DNA from: Notospermus geniculatus
Lineage: Eukaryota; Nemertea; Pilidiophora; Heteronemertea; Lineidae
Length of the DNA: 64,000 bases
NCBI GenBank assembly: GCA_002633025.1
Contig: NMRB01000192.1
Span: forward strand, 114,816 to 178,815
Direction of reading: 5' to 3'
Part shown: in pieces, positions 36,223 through 47,050 of the stretch
How positions within the stretch are numbered: position 1 is the first letter of the stretch
Layout: the number at the start of each line of letters is the position of its first letter
Position numbers and translations under genes: made by a program
The notes under the pieces: model-generated
What the model was told of the DNA's origin: nothing
Databases searched by the model: none
Seen by the model: only the letters and a program-made list of their open reading frames with translations

Positions 36223-38000
36223 GTTAAACAACCGTTAATTGCACTACAAAACAAGTTAATACGTTCATTAAACATTAATCTTATGTTAAAAAAGATTTCA
36301 ATGAAGTCAATTCGTAAGAACGGGTTTCGTTGACCGAATGCAGAGGACGTGACGTCACGGTTGCATGACTTCAAATCGGGAGTTAAACTTTTGATGAATT
36401 ATGCTGTCACGAGTAAGTTGAGTTAAAGGTTTAGACAAAGGCCTGACTGGTTTTACTTTATTGTCGTGATACGTGATACCTCACAAAGAAGTTTCGTGGT
36501 GTATGATACGATGAGCGAGGTGGCGATGAAAGCGGATAGGCATTCACCAGTGCATGTAAACACGGACGAGGATCTCGCATGCGCCGTCAAACTTTCCCAA
36601 AAGATTTCATTGAGAAAAAGTCGTATGTTACAAATGCGGTGAAATCGATCGCTTTCCCTGAAACGATTGTCAGTTGTTCCGGAGCGGGACACTTTCACTC
36701 ATTTTGATCACGGGCGTCCGGTCTATGGTTTAATGGAGACTATCTCTGGCGGAACGATTTTCGTGGCGCCACTTATTGTTTTGCTTAAAAGTTTTTTTTC
36801 ACAAAATTACTACGTAAGAAAATACTTCGAGCAGTAATGCCGAACGGACTGGTTTGTCATAAAATGTCACCCGGCACAACAAAATGAGTTGGAAATGAGA
36901 AGAAGACCGAAGATGATACCAGACAAATTACAGAAATCGACAAAGACAAATTTCACAATGGGCAGACAATCCTGAAATCAACAAACCGTTGGTGTCACCT
37001 TGGACATGTTGGGTCTTCTTCTGTGCGCATTCCGACTCATTTTGTTGTGCCGGGTCTCATATTCGGAGTATGCAGTTTGCAGGGCAGAATTTTGGTTCAA
37101 ACGTCATCATCTGTTTTCCTGTCGTCTGCCCTACTTTACTCCTTCAAAATATCTTGTCACCCTAACCTGTCGTAACTCCAAATCTTTTGTAGATAGGTTC
37201 TTTTCGCGTTCAGAAAAGCTCGTTTAATCCTCGCGTGCCGCATTCTTACCACTTCAATCAAATTTTCTTCAAGTTAACAGCAGTTCAAATGTTTATTCAA
37301 ACATTTAACTATGACATGTATGAAGCTTTCAATAATAACTGAAGGTGAATGAAACAGCAAAATATATGTAAAGCGACAGTCATTTTACGGTTAAGTGTTT
37401 ATCTTTAATCGCTCTCAAAATGATCCTCAGAGGTGAAAATGATGCCACCATGCGGTGAGCGACAACACATCCTGTGTGCAGAGAACGATAACATTCATGG
37501 AGAGGTTTGCCCAAGTATAGTTGTCTACAGGCCCCCGAAGAGTTTACCCAGCACGATAGGCTATTATCTATTCTTCTTCGATGGGACGTCCTGTGAAAAG
37601 NTAAAAACGCCCGTCAAACCGGCCCTTTACGCGCAAAAGGATGGTGCATTCACGGGCCGTTCTAACGTTCCCACCCCTCCACCCTCCCAGGCAACGTTTC
37701 CTTTACCAACGTCATTATTCCACTCCTTTTTGGTCCCAACCTCGTTAACGCTGCATAGGGCCCTGCTTTCAACTTTGGCCGCCCTTTTAAAAAAGTCAGA
37801 TGAAACGGCCTGATTAAGGGCGGGCACGACCTTGCTATTTTGTCCAGTATAGTTGTCCACGTCTTCAGTTGTAGCGAACGATGGTCCCTCTGTTCGACAT
37901 GACCATGTTCTGTGGAAATCGTACGGTATAAAAAGCATTTGCCGTATTCGGAAGGAGCATGAACCAGGACTAGTCTGCTCATCCAAGGATACACGGTCAT
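36223..38000. other. Mostly unique sequence
   Basis: An exact CRE palindrome TGACGTCA lies at 36350-36357. There is a single n at 37601. A plus-strand 126-codon frame spans that n and is not supported. Confidence 0.35.
37601..37601. other. Single unknown base
   Basis: A lone n. Unlike 52156, I see no duplicated sequence on its two sides. Confidence 0.9.
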
Positions 38001-38196
38001 GACGATAGACATCCTGCGAAAGTCGGCCATGACAGGCCAGAAGGGTAAACAAACCTTGGGCCTAGTGCACTGTACAGACGGTAAGCACAGGAGCCAACTG
38101 TACAAATGCACTAGGCCCCCTCGGTCGAGGTTAATGTTTACCCCTTCTGAGCTGTCATGGCCGACTTTCGCAGGTTGTCTATTGCTGTTGTGTCAT
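38001..38196. mobile_element. Foldback element with ~60-bp arms
   Basis: Left-arm words cctgcgaaagtcggccatgac, agaagggtaaaca and gggcctagtgca are all found inverted on the right (tgcactaggccc, tgtttaccccttct, gtcatggccgactttcgcagg). The loop is about 40 bases. Ends are unclear and no target duplication was found. Confidence 0.8.
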
Positions 38197-39221
38197 TGCC
38201 CGCGTGGTTTTCATCGTCTGTCTGGGTCGTGACTTCAATTTCTGGGTTTCGGACGCCTGTGCATGTTTGGCTTGTTTTGAGGCTGGTCACCTCAAAACGG
38301 CAGTGTCTGAACTTCTTCCAAGTGCATGGGTTGCGCTGTTCAGGACTGTATATTCAGTCTTGGTAAAGCAACATATTCAAAGAAGAGAGTTTCCACCATG
38401 GTCAACTAGCCCAAAGACCTCCACCTCGAGCACTGAGATCAGTGACGCTATCTCAACTCTATCTCCATATCTCAAAATCCCATCGCTTAAGTTCACTCCA
38501 TCAATGGCTTCCAAACTATACCCTGATTCCAGTATCCGTCACAACGACCATCATGCCTGTCAATTACCACATTATCACGCGCACGATCAGAGATCGCGAG
38601 ATTTCGAAGGGTAGTAGACCGCGTTCGGGTTTTGTTTTTCTTTCCCTAAAAATATGACACGCGTTGACAATTTGCCAAATGCTTGTTATCAAGGAATTTC
38701 ACTAAAGTGTCCAGACTGTGATTAATTTTTGAGATGTAATCACGGTCGACATTTTAAAGGGACATTTGAGGACAAACGTGGAACGCCTCTTGTCCGGTCC
38801 TACGACGGTCGTCCATGCTTTTGTGATGTTTTCTATTTCAATGAAAAGAGAGATATCAAATTTCCAACTTTTATCAATAAAACTGGTTTCCTATTTCACC
38901 GCAGTGGTTGCTTCACAACAATTTGGGGAAAGTACATGTCACCGGCTCACACTTAGGGCTGTGATTGACAAGAATGCTGGGGTTGAAATTCGCCGAATTG
39001 TTGGCTTGGGAGTTGTCGAATGAGAAGACCCAAAGAGTATTCTTGTTGGCTTGGTCAGAGCTTCATGGGCATAACCCCGAACACGACACGATAGGATTGC
39101 TTGCTTGGTGGAGAGTTAACACTTCTGTATATCCATCTCTGCTATCGTCATTACCAAAATCCCTGCAAATGTAAGAAAGGACCACATGAGATGGATTGTG
39201 TCTGCAGAAAGGGCAATTTTA
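38197..39221. other. Unique sequence, nothing recognised
   Basis: A 136-codon plus-strand frame (38204-38614) has no recognisable domain. Confidence 0.35.
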
Positions 39222-39466
39222 AGCATGGCGCACACGAGCGACTAAAATGGGGGCGACTACCGATGCGACTACTAGTTCGCATGCGATAATTACCTTTGAG
39301 GTCGATCAGTGATGTCATCCGCGATATCACTGATCTCCCAGTGAAGCATTTGTCGCAAACGAGTCAAAAAAAACTAAAAAAACTAAAAATATGTTCAGTC
39401 GCTCCTGTAGTCGCAAGGCTAGTCTCCTAGAAAGTCGCTCAAAAAATCGCTCGTGTGCGCCATGCT
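39222..39466 (+). mobile_element. MITE with AGCATGGCGCACACGAGCGA ends, copy 1
   Basis: Both ends carry AGCATGGCGCACACGAGCGA in inverted orientation. The interior has an own palindrome, gatcagtgat...atcactgatc. TTA on both sides may be the target duplication. Confidence 0.88.
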
Positions 39467-39599
39467 TTAGTGCTGTATTGTTGTATAAATGTGTATAAGG
39501 TCGACTGGAGTCTGGGAGGACACTGCGATAGGCCTAGAAGACAAAGTGTCCCTCGTGTAAAAAAATAAAAACGTACAGAAGCATGTGTAATCTTACTAA
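39467..39599. repeat. Spacer repeat B, copy 1
   Basis: A 133-base segment beginning ttagtgctgtattg and ending cttactaa. It is repeated at 40061-40197 in the same orientation with about 10% differences by eye. Confidence 0.85.
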
Positions 39600-39846
39600 A
39601 GCATGGCGCACACGGGCGATTTTTCGAACGATTTTCTAGGCGACCGGCCTTGCGACCACAGCAGCGACTGAACATATTTTTAGTTTTTTTAGTTTTTGTT
39701 GACTCGTTTGCGACAAATGCTTCACTGGAAGATCAGTGATGTCGCGGATGCCATCACTGATCGACCTTAAAGGTAATTATCGCATGCGACGTAGTAGTCG
39801 CATCTGTAGTCGCCCCCATTTTAGTCGCTCGTCAGTGCGCCATGCT
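39600..39846 (-). mobile_element. MITE with AGCATGGCGCACACG ends, copy 2 (inverted)
   Basis: This is the same element as 39222-39466 in the opposite direction, with a related but diverged interior (ttagtttttgttgactcg, ggcgaccggccttgcgacc). Confidence 0.88.
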
Positions 39847-39858
39847 TTAGACATGTTA

Positions 39859-40060
39859 AGGGCACCGCACATTAGCGATTTTTTCGAGCGATTTTGTAGG
39901 CGACCGGCCTTGCGACCACAGAAGCGACTGAACATTTTTCAGTTTTAGTTCAAAATTTTAGCTGCATTGTCACAAGACAGAAATCGACAAACAAGCTTGG
40001 ACATCATCATACAAATGTATGATGATGTTTTGAACAAATATATGATCGTGTAGACGAGCC
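39859..40060 (-). mobile_element. Third, partial or diverged copy of the same MITE family
   Basis: ggcaccgcacattagcgatt, ttgtaggcgaccggccttgc and agcgactgaacattttt match copy 2. The second half differs and holds its own palindrome (catcatcatac / gtatgatgatg). Confidence 0.7.
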
Positions 40061-40197
40061 TTTAGTGCTGTCTTGCTGTATTATGTGTGTAAGGTCGACT
40101 GAGTCTGGGAAGACACTGCGATAGGCCTAGAAGACAAAGTGTCCCTCGTGTAAAAAAATAAAAGCGTACAGAAGCATAATCTGTAATCTTACTAAGA
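40061..40197. repeat. Spacer repeat B, copy 2
   Basis: Matches 39467-39599 in direct orientation, with a few small indels. Confidence 0.85.
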
Positions 40198-41129
40198 GAA
40201 ACCCTAGCCGACGTTGCCCATTCATGTCATTGGTGAGGCATGTTAGCACAATTTTGAAAAAGAAAATGACGACGTCGTGTGAAATTTAAAAAAAACAACC
40301 CCGAAGGGAATGGGGGTATGGCCAATGGCTGACGTGACTGGTGTTAAGAGGGAAGGGTCGACATTTGCAACTATGGTAAACACCGTACCCTGTACGTCAT
40401 GACTGTCACCGCACCAAGTCTCCGCCTGGGAAAGCTGGTATTTCAATACGTTGATAGTCGATTTATGAACATATGCCAAGACAGCCAACCTACAAAATAG
40501 GTTCAATAAACATAGACATCGATGATAGACGGTTCTCCTTTCCGTACATTTACGCCAAGATTAAAATTTACAGACCACATGATCCGTAACGAAATTAGTA
40601 CCATCAAAGAAAGATTATCTAATGATCCATGAAATGTTTGTCCATGTTATTTGTAAGGTATGCTTCCGCATTGGTATTCCTTCTGGAAGTGACAGCTCTG
40701 ACATCATTTTTGACGTTATACGCTGTGGATGATTGTTCGGGAAGCCCTACAGCCATTGAACCTCGGTCTGTGATGTCCATCTTGTCCATCGCTCGACTAA
40801 ACAAAGGCCACTCTTGGTTGAAATGGTGGCAAAGAGGCCATAAACCACCTTTTCCGCTGAATTTTTTCCAGGAAAGAAGAGGGACAGTGTTCTCGGTTAT
40901 AGGTCAGTTTCGAAACCTAAAGAATGCTGTTGTCTGATGAGTCCATGTATTTCATTATTTTATTACGAATTGCATATGTATTACAATGATTTATCATAAT
41001 TCGATTAGATTTTTGGTATTGCACAGCCGGGCCAGTCGAAGGACATACGCCATCCAGTGCATTTTGCACTTGGAAAGTAGTTACATCGTGTATGTTGTGC
41101 TGAAAGTTGAATCACGCCGAATGTAGCTA
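40198..41129. other. Unique sequence; 102-codon ATG frame at 40629-40937
   Basis: The plus-strand frame starts with ATG, has a hydrophobic N-terminus (ALVFLLEVTALTSFLTL) and ends with a normal stop. No family was recognised and there is no promoter or splice evidence. I do not call it a gene. Confidence 0.3.
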
Positions 41130-41462
41130 CACTGTTAGAAATAACAGAAGATTTTACAGAAAATCTGTGCAGCAGAGTCCCCAGCACTGGATCTGTAAAA
41201 TTACAGCGTGATCTGTAAAACTACAGACTTAAATAAATGTTAACAGAGACTTGACTGGAGGCTGACCAAATTATATTTTCATACTGGTCCCAGAAGGCAT
41301 CATAATGGGATGTCCAATGGAGTCCAACCAATACAGGAAAACATGAATCATACCATAAAAAAATTATGTAAATTTACAGAAAGTGCTGGGGACTCTGCTG
41401 CAGGCACTTTCTGTAAAATTACTGCAAAATTACTACTGTAAAATTAATAATTTCTAACAGTG
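41130..41462. mobile_element. MITE with CACTGTTAGAAAT ends and TA target duplication
   Basis: CACTGTTAGAAAT at the left is matched inverted at the right (ATTTCTAACAGTG). TA flanks both sides (41128-41129 and 41463-41464). Inner ttacagaaa / tttctgtaa and cagcagagtccccagcact words also pair. Confidence 0.88.
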
Positions 41463-41521
41463 TAGGGTCAACTGGCATACATGTATGTTTACGTATGGAG
41501 AAAATGTCACGAGCATACATG

Positions 41522-41561
41522 TTCGTCAAAATGACGAGCGTGGACTTGTCATTTTGACGAA
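41522..41561. other. Imperfect hairpin TTCGTCAAAATGAC / GTCATTTTGACGAA
   Basis: 14-base arms separated by 12 bases (gagcgtggactt). A third, diverged copy of the word (gtcattttgatgaa) follows at about 41607, so a small old foldback or repeat is likely. Confidence 0.6.
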
Positions 41562-41564
41562 TTT

Positions 41565-42265
41565 AGATACTCAGTTTGGTGATAATGGAAAACGAACCTG
41601 AGCTAGTCATTTTGATGAAGCAGAGTTTTTCAGTGAGGCCACGCTTCGTGCTTTGTCGTGTAGCCTTATGCAGTTGCATAATATGCAGATGAGAGCCTTT
41701 TGTATTTAAATGACGTCACCAGCAAACAAGGATTAGCCATACGGTTGTTTCGGTAGTAAATAGACTCGTCAAGAGGAGCGGTTTTGATACAAGCCAACAT
41801 TGTGTCGCTGCCTGCAAATGATATTGGATGAGTAATTATTGTGACATTAATGACAGTGTCTGGTGATTAAGACTCAACAATGGCCATCGGTTCCTTAACG
41901 GGTCAATTTTTCACCTCCAACCCTAGCACTGATGGCTGTCGTTCCTATTCCCGATCGTCGATTGTTTCGCGAATGTCGCCTCGGGCGATACCGTTACATG
42001 ACATGTGCCCTACAACAGCTAGTATGCTTTTCTGTGTTTATCGTATTCTTTCCAGCTACACCGCCACAAAAGTAGCAAACAATGTGCCACATTTGCCTCC
42101 TTATCATGCAGGTTTTGTCATTCAAAGTAGACAAAATGCCAGTCTCTCATGCAAGCGACTCCGCATCAAAGACCAGCCTTTCTTTACTAAAGCAGCCGAG
42201 ATGATTACTTCCATTGATCTAGATGGAAACAAAGATGGATAAAATCATTTATGACGAGTTTGTTT
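41565..42265. other. Unique sequence; 120-codon ATG frame at 41880-42242
   Basis: The plus-strand frame starts at an ATG in good context (acaATGG) but has no recognisable domain. It is low in hydrophobic periodicity and compatible with chance. Confidence 0.3.
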
Positions 42266-42686
42266 AAATGTAAGACCTCGTGTCGCTGTATACAGTAATT
42301 GTACTGCTCTATGATTGACTGACTGGCGCTGCTGTATTCCATAACGTATAGTAAATTTCCATGAAGACGAACATCTTCTGACGTCTTAAACAAAAATCTT
42401 AAAGAATCTTCTCCTTTATGGATACGAGTAAAATTGAATCTTGAAATGAAGGTGGAAATATGGAACCTCGTGTTGCTCTGTACATTACTGCTCTATGATT
42501 GACTGACTGGCGCTGCTGTATTTTAATAACGTATAGTAAATTTCAATGAAAAGGAGTTGCTTGACATTGAGTTGAATAAAAACAACGTCTTAGACAAAAA
42601 CTTTAGACACGTAAGACTGTTCTCCTTTGAGGATATGACATGTATGAGGACATGTGATGAATAACGAAATGAAGGTTGAAGTATGG
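42266..42686. repeat. Tandem duplication of about 190-bp unit, two copies
   Basis: Words acctcgtgt(c/t)gct, actgctctatgattgactga and cgtatagtaaattt recur about 185-190 bases apart, with indels. Confidence 0.82.
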
Positions 42687-42831
42687 TTCAGCAGCCTAGG
42701 ATATATTTTTCAAATACACAAATAACAGTCCTATTTTTGAGCACAGGTTCCAGAAGTTTCTCCTGGCCTTTGCTATTAACACAAAGACATAACTCTGACA
42801 TACATGTACCTACAACAAAATTGTAGTCAAA

Positions 42832-43045
42832 AGGTCACAGGGACCTGACTTTGCCACTGGGCTTTAGCTCCTTCAACATTATCATATCAAATACTGTAGT
42901 CATGTCAGGACTTGGATTCGAAGATATCAACAGCCTACTCAACTGTGTGGTCAGCAATACCAACTGTCATCAACAGAAGAAGCTGGACCCCGACAATGCT
43001 AGACCTGTGACCTTACAACTGCGATTTTCGTGTACTCGTTTGTGA
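42832..43045 (+). repeat. Dispersed repeat A, copy 4
   Basis: Plus-strand copy with ggtcacagggacctgac, tccttcaacattatcat, cttggattcgaagatatcaac, agaagaagctggacccc and acaactgcgattttcgtgta in order. Confidence 0.75.
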
Positions 43046-43384
43046 AAACGCCTTCTGGAACTCATATGTCTTGGTTGACGTTTGGAAGTTGCAAGGCTGT
43101 CCGCTGCCCTGATATTTGTGGACAGATAGTTCCACAACTGGGAAATTCTGGCCATGAACGTCCTATCTGAGTATCACCATATTGTCTTCAGCTGGTGTGA
43201 GGGATCTAAGTCCGGTTTGTTCAACGAGGGAAGGATATATGGCTATCGAGACCATGACCATTCGAACACAGCCATACAATAGCAGACTTTTGAGTTCCGG
43301 ACTTTCATTCCGGACTTTCTCCTCTGGTACACCTGTACCTTTGGGTGATGAGAATATCAGGATTCTCCAAACTTTAAAACAATG

Positions 43385-43590
43385 GTCGTCTCCGAATTTT
43401 GCAAATTTCCGACCCCAACCGGGATCTTCCTCAGGCACTTTCTAGTTGAGATCCTAGAGGTGATACACACGATACTTCATTCACTTCTGGGATCTCAACT
43501 AGAAAGTGCCTGAGGAAGACCCCGGTTGGGGTCGAAAATTTGCGAGATTATGTTTGCTATCATTTTGTGTGCCGTTTTTTGTGCTCTATG
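43385..43590. mobile_element. Foldback element, GACCCCAACCGGGGTC family, second full copy
   Basis: The arms from gtcgtctccgaattttgc to ggttggggtcgaaaatttgc pair across 43385-43547. The tail (tgtgtgccgttttttgtgct) is the inverse of the word next to the copy at 17880. As at 17.6-18.1 kb, this copy lies within a few hundred bases of dispersed repeat A. Confidence 0.8.
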
Positions 43591-44254
43591 TTGGATACCT
43601 TTAAAACAGGGGATGATATACTCTGCCATCCTGTACATTGATAGCCCTAGTAAGCTAACGTTGTCGATTAGAAAGGGGATCTCAATATTGGGCACCACCG
43701 TCCATATAATCAAAAGTAGATATTTTTGATATAATGTATGTCCGTCACGCTTCTTACACTGTCTTGAACTCTTCCTTTCTTTCTTTATGCCCAAGCCACA
43801 ATGAATCAACCATTAAACACATTCAAACCACACACGATACTTCTAAACCTTCTTCGTCCTAATGAACCTACATGCACTCGATGACCCTGCGCCCAATTAT
43901 TCTAGCATGCGCAGTCTTGGCAATATCTTACTTCCGGTGTCGGCCATGTTGCACTGATTCACCATCTGCGAGGCTAATTTGTAGCATGTATGTTATGAGT
44001 CCTACTCTAATAAGTTAATATTCCCATAGCTCAGTGTTTATGAAACAGAAGTCTAATAATAGAGAGCAAAGCAAGAATCAGCTGGTATCCGCTGAATCGT
44101 CTCTATTGAATGGAAAACACTCATTCTCGTGGTCTGTACATTGCAAATAATGCATTGTGACAAGTGTATGTGTGGAATCACGCGTGTGACATCAAATTCA
44201 AATACCATTGCAGCTTGTTTTCAGTAGATTGGTTTGATGAGATAGCTTCGTAGT
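43591..44254. other. Unique sequence, nothing recognised
   Basis: No supported gene. Confidence 0.35.
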
Positions 44255-44370
44255 TTTTTTTAGCTCACCTGGATGAGCTGACACCACACTGTCCAGTCGT
44301 CCGTCGTTGACAATTGTTTTTAACAAGGGACTATTTCTAAACCATTAAAGCTGATAAAAACAAAAAAATA
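44255..44370 (+). repeat. tttttttagctcacctgg-type interspersed repeat fragment
   Basis: The start tttttttagctcacctggat-gagctgacac resembles a repeat head common in marine invertebrate genomes (recognised by wording only). Confidence 0.4.
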
Positions 44371-44389
44371 GGTCAAGTCTATCCGAAAC

Positions 44390-44750
44390 AGCATTTTCTA
44401 TTTAGTGCCTGTATGTCTCGTACTTGTTTTTCTGGTGCCCTAGAGTAAAACCTAGGTGAGCCCATGGTACATGGACCATTTCATTCCATGTTCCATTGGA
44501 ACGAACTTTATGAACAGCATTTTCTCCATAATTGCATGTATGTCTCGTACTTGTTCCTCTGGTACCCTACAGTAAAACCCAGGTGCGGACATGGTACATG
44601 GACCATTTCATTCCATGTTCCATTGGAATGAATGTTGATCCAAAACAGCATTCTCTCCATGAGTGCATGTGAGTCTCGTTTGTTTCTCTGGTATCCTATA
44701 GTAAAACCCAGGTGAGCGCATGGGCCACGGACCATTTCACTCCATGTCCT
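44390..44750. repeat. Tandem repeat of 127-129 bp, three copies
   Basis: The marker catgg(t/g)(a/c)catggaccatttca recurs at 44463, 44590 and 44719. The other shared words are gtctcgta-cttgtt, taaaacccaggtg and cagcattttct. Confidence 0.9.
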
Positions 44751-44992
44751 CATTTTTATGATGCTGCGTCTTGAATAAGATGTAAAGACGGGTTTTCTTC
44801 CTGTTGTACATCATTCCATACATCGTAAACGTGACAGCGAGCTCAGAACTGTTGATGTCTTGAAGGGATCATCCCTTCGCTGCCAGTGGTAGATCGGTCG
44901 CGGCTTGCGTTATACTCCCCATTCGCTCCTGCTGCCGAGCTTCCGTCGGTTTTTGTCATTCGCATAGGTAACTACCCACAAACCGTCAGAGT

Positions 44993-45151
44993 ATGGCGAT
45001 GAATCCGAACACCAGGCATGCCAAGGTGTTCCTAGATGCTCCTGCTAATGGCACGAACATACATGTAGCATGGGAGAGCCAATCGAGGCTTTTGCAGATT
45101 GGTCAGCTCAATCGGGCTGTCGATTATGAAGGCCGTACTCCAGGCAGCAAT
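44993..45151 (+). CDS. Candidate coding exon, unknown product (speculative)
   Basis: An ATG in strong context (A at -3, G at +4) opens 53 codons of balanced composition, including KVFLDAPANGTNIHVAWES. The frame reaches a GTAAGT donor-like site (45152-45157) exactly in phase 0. The donor lies in a 16-base direct repeat (ccaggcagcaatgtaa twice), so it may be accidental. The upstream 150 bases are GC-richer than the surroundings. No family was recognised. Confidence 0.2.
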
Positions 45152-45157
45152 GTAAGT

Positions 45158-45756
45158 TTCCAGGCAGCAATGTAAAAGGGGGTGCAGAAAATATCGAAAT
45201 CATGAAGGAAGTTTCTTCCTACCTAAGGAAGGATAGTGTTAAATTCCTTAATCACCCACGCATGGCCTGTGTCCCATAAAGGCGAAGGACTGACGTGAAT
45301 GGAACAAACAAGGCCAGCTACTGAGCGAACCGTATTGGGGACTCGTGGTCTCTCAAGGAGGCTGACGGGACAGACCCATCCAGGACTACAATAACAAACA
45401 CCAGGCATTTGCTATTATGAAACCAAAAATGCTTTCTTCCTTGACGAAGTGTCGCTCTTGCCCGGTGAAGTATCTTTGTGAGACGACAAGAGGCTGATAG
45501 GATTAGGCTTGGCAACAATATTGTTATTATTCCCTAGAAATGTTCCCATGGTGCTTCAACCACTTCCGGGTCAGTGGACTCAATGAGACTCGCTGAGACG
45601 GCGACGAAAAAGGCGATTTTTGGGTCCCGGGCACCCCTCTTTCCCAAAGTAAAAAGATCAGTTCGTTTCATTTGCTTTTGAGTGCATTCTCATATGTGAA
45701 CTAATCTCGCTTCAGAAACGTGTATCATTGATGTTGATGAACATATCGGTCGATTT
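45158..45756. other. Unique sequence, nothing recognised
   Basis: No supported gene or repeat. Confidence 0.35.
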
Positions 45757-46217
45757 TTCATCGTTATTCAATAAATCTTGAATTTGGAATAGACTTCGTG
45801 TCTACTTCATCCTTACTCAATAAATACATCTTTGAATTTGGAATGAACTTCTTGTCTACTTTATCTTTATTCAACACACACCTTGAACTTGGAGTGGACT
45901 TCGTGTCTACTTTCGTTACTCAATATGCATCTTGAATTTTGAACAGATTTCGTGTCTACCTAATTTTTATTCCGTTACATCTTAAATTTGGAATGGAGTT
46001 CGTGTCTACCTACATGTATCCTTACTCAATACACATCTTGAATTTAAAATCGACTTCTTGTCGACCTAATCCTTATTCAATACACGTCTTGAATTTGGAA
46101 TGGACTTCTTGTCGACCTAATCCTTATTCAATATACGTCTTAAATTTAGAATGGACATTCGCTAAATCCTTATTCAATATACAACTTAGTTGATTCTGGA
46201 ATGGACTTCGTGTCGAC
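45757..46217. repeat. ~52-bp minisatellite, about nine units
   Basis: The unit reads roughly cttgaatttggaatggactt, cgtgtctacctaatcctt, attcaatacacat. The apparent 84-codon frame (45939-46193) with repeated NPYSI.VLNLEW is a by-product of the array. Confidence 0.93.
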
Positions 46218-46900
46218 AAAATCCAAACACGCCTCCCTAATACAAGGGTCCACACTGGCCAGATTTTAACTACGGTACCTATTTAGATATCTAGTGACAG
46301 GCAGCCTGCCACTTTCGGACAGTTGTAGTGCGGTGTGCAGAGAGTGTGAAATCCAAGAATAAGCAATCCGGTAAGCCAACAGTGACTCCTGACCGTCGTC
46401 ATGCTTTGGGCTCTTTGTATCCCAGTGCCTTGTTTGAAGATAAAGAATAGAAATAAAATACTAAGACAAGATAATTACAATACATCCATCTAATTTTTAA
46501 TTTGCTTACAGCACCGTCTACAATATTTACACCACTAATAGGTATTTCAGGATACCTTATTTGTGTCGAGATTATTTTGGACAGAACCAATTGAAAACGA
46601 GGCAGTAGTCGTGGCAAGACTCGTGCGATACTACACTCTGAGGTATGTGAGGACTGAAGAAAAACAAATGTATCTCAGACATTGGTAGTATAAAAAAATC
46701 ATGGTAGTATGAATAAAGGCAAGTTGATGCAATTGGGTGTACTTCCATTCAGATGCACGGAGGTTGCCCACTAACCGAAGTTACTTTACTTGCCGTGATT
46801 TGTGGCAAGTCAAATTACTGGTGGGAGGCACTGTGGAGCTAGTGCATTTTTGCATTGCTGTCTTACGGACATTGACTTCCGTATGGATCGCAACCTTTAA
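46218..46900. other. Unique sequence, nothing recognised
   Basis: No supported gene or repeat. Confidence 0.35.
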
Positions 46901-47050
46901 AGCCCAGTTTATACTTCGACGCAGGACCATCGGCGTCCGACGCACGATCAAAATCTGTACGCCGACATAAGCCTACTTCATTAGGTCGGCGTCCAGATTT
47001 TGATCGCGCGTCGGACGCCGATGGTCGTGCGTCGAAGTATAAACTAGGCT
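46901..47050. mobile_element. Foldback MITE with TTAA target duplication
   Basis: The ends AGCCCAGTTTATACTTCGAC and, inverted, AGCCTAGTTTATACTTCGAC match. Arms run about 60 bases through ggaccatcggcgtccgacgc, so almost all of the 150 bp folds. TTAA lies at 46897-46900 and 47051-47054. It is CpG-rich in an AT-rich setting. Confidence 0.92.

Noticed and set aside
37627-38111. Overlapping 141- and 149-codon minus-strand frames
   Set aside because: They run through the arm of the foldback at 38001-38196 and read in two frames at once.
45939-46193. Repeat-protein gene (NPYSI.VLNLEW motif)
   Set aside because: The frame arises from the 52-bp minisatellite, and the unit length is not a multiple of three throughout.
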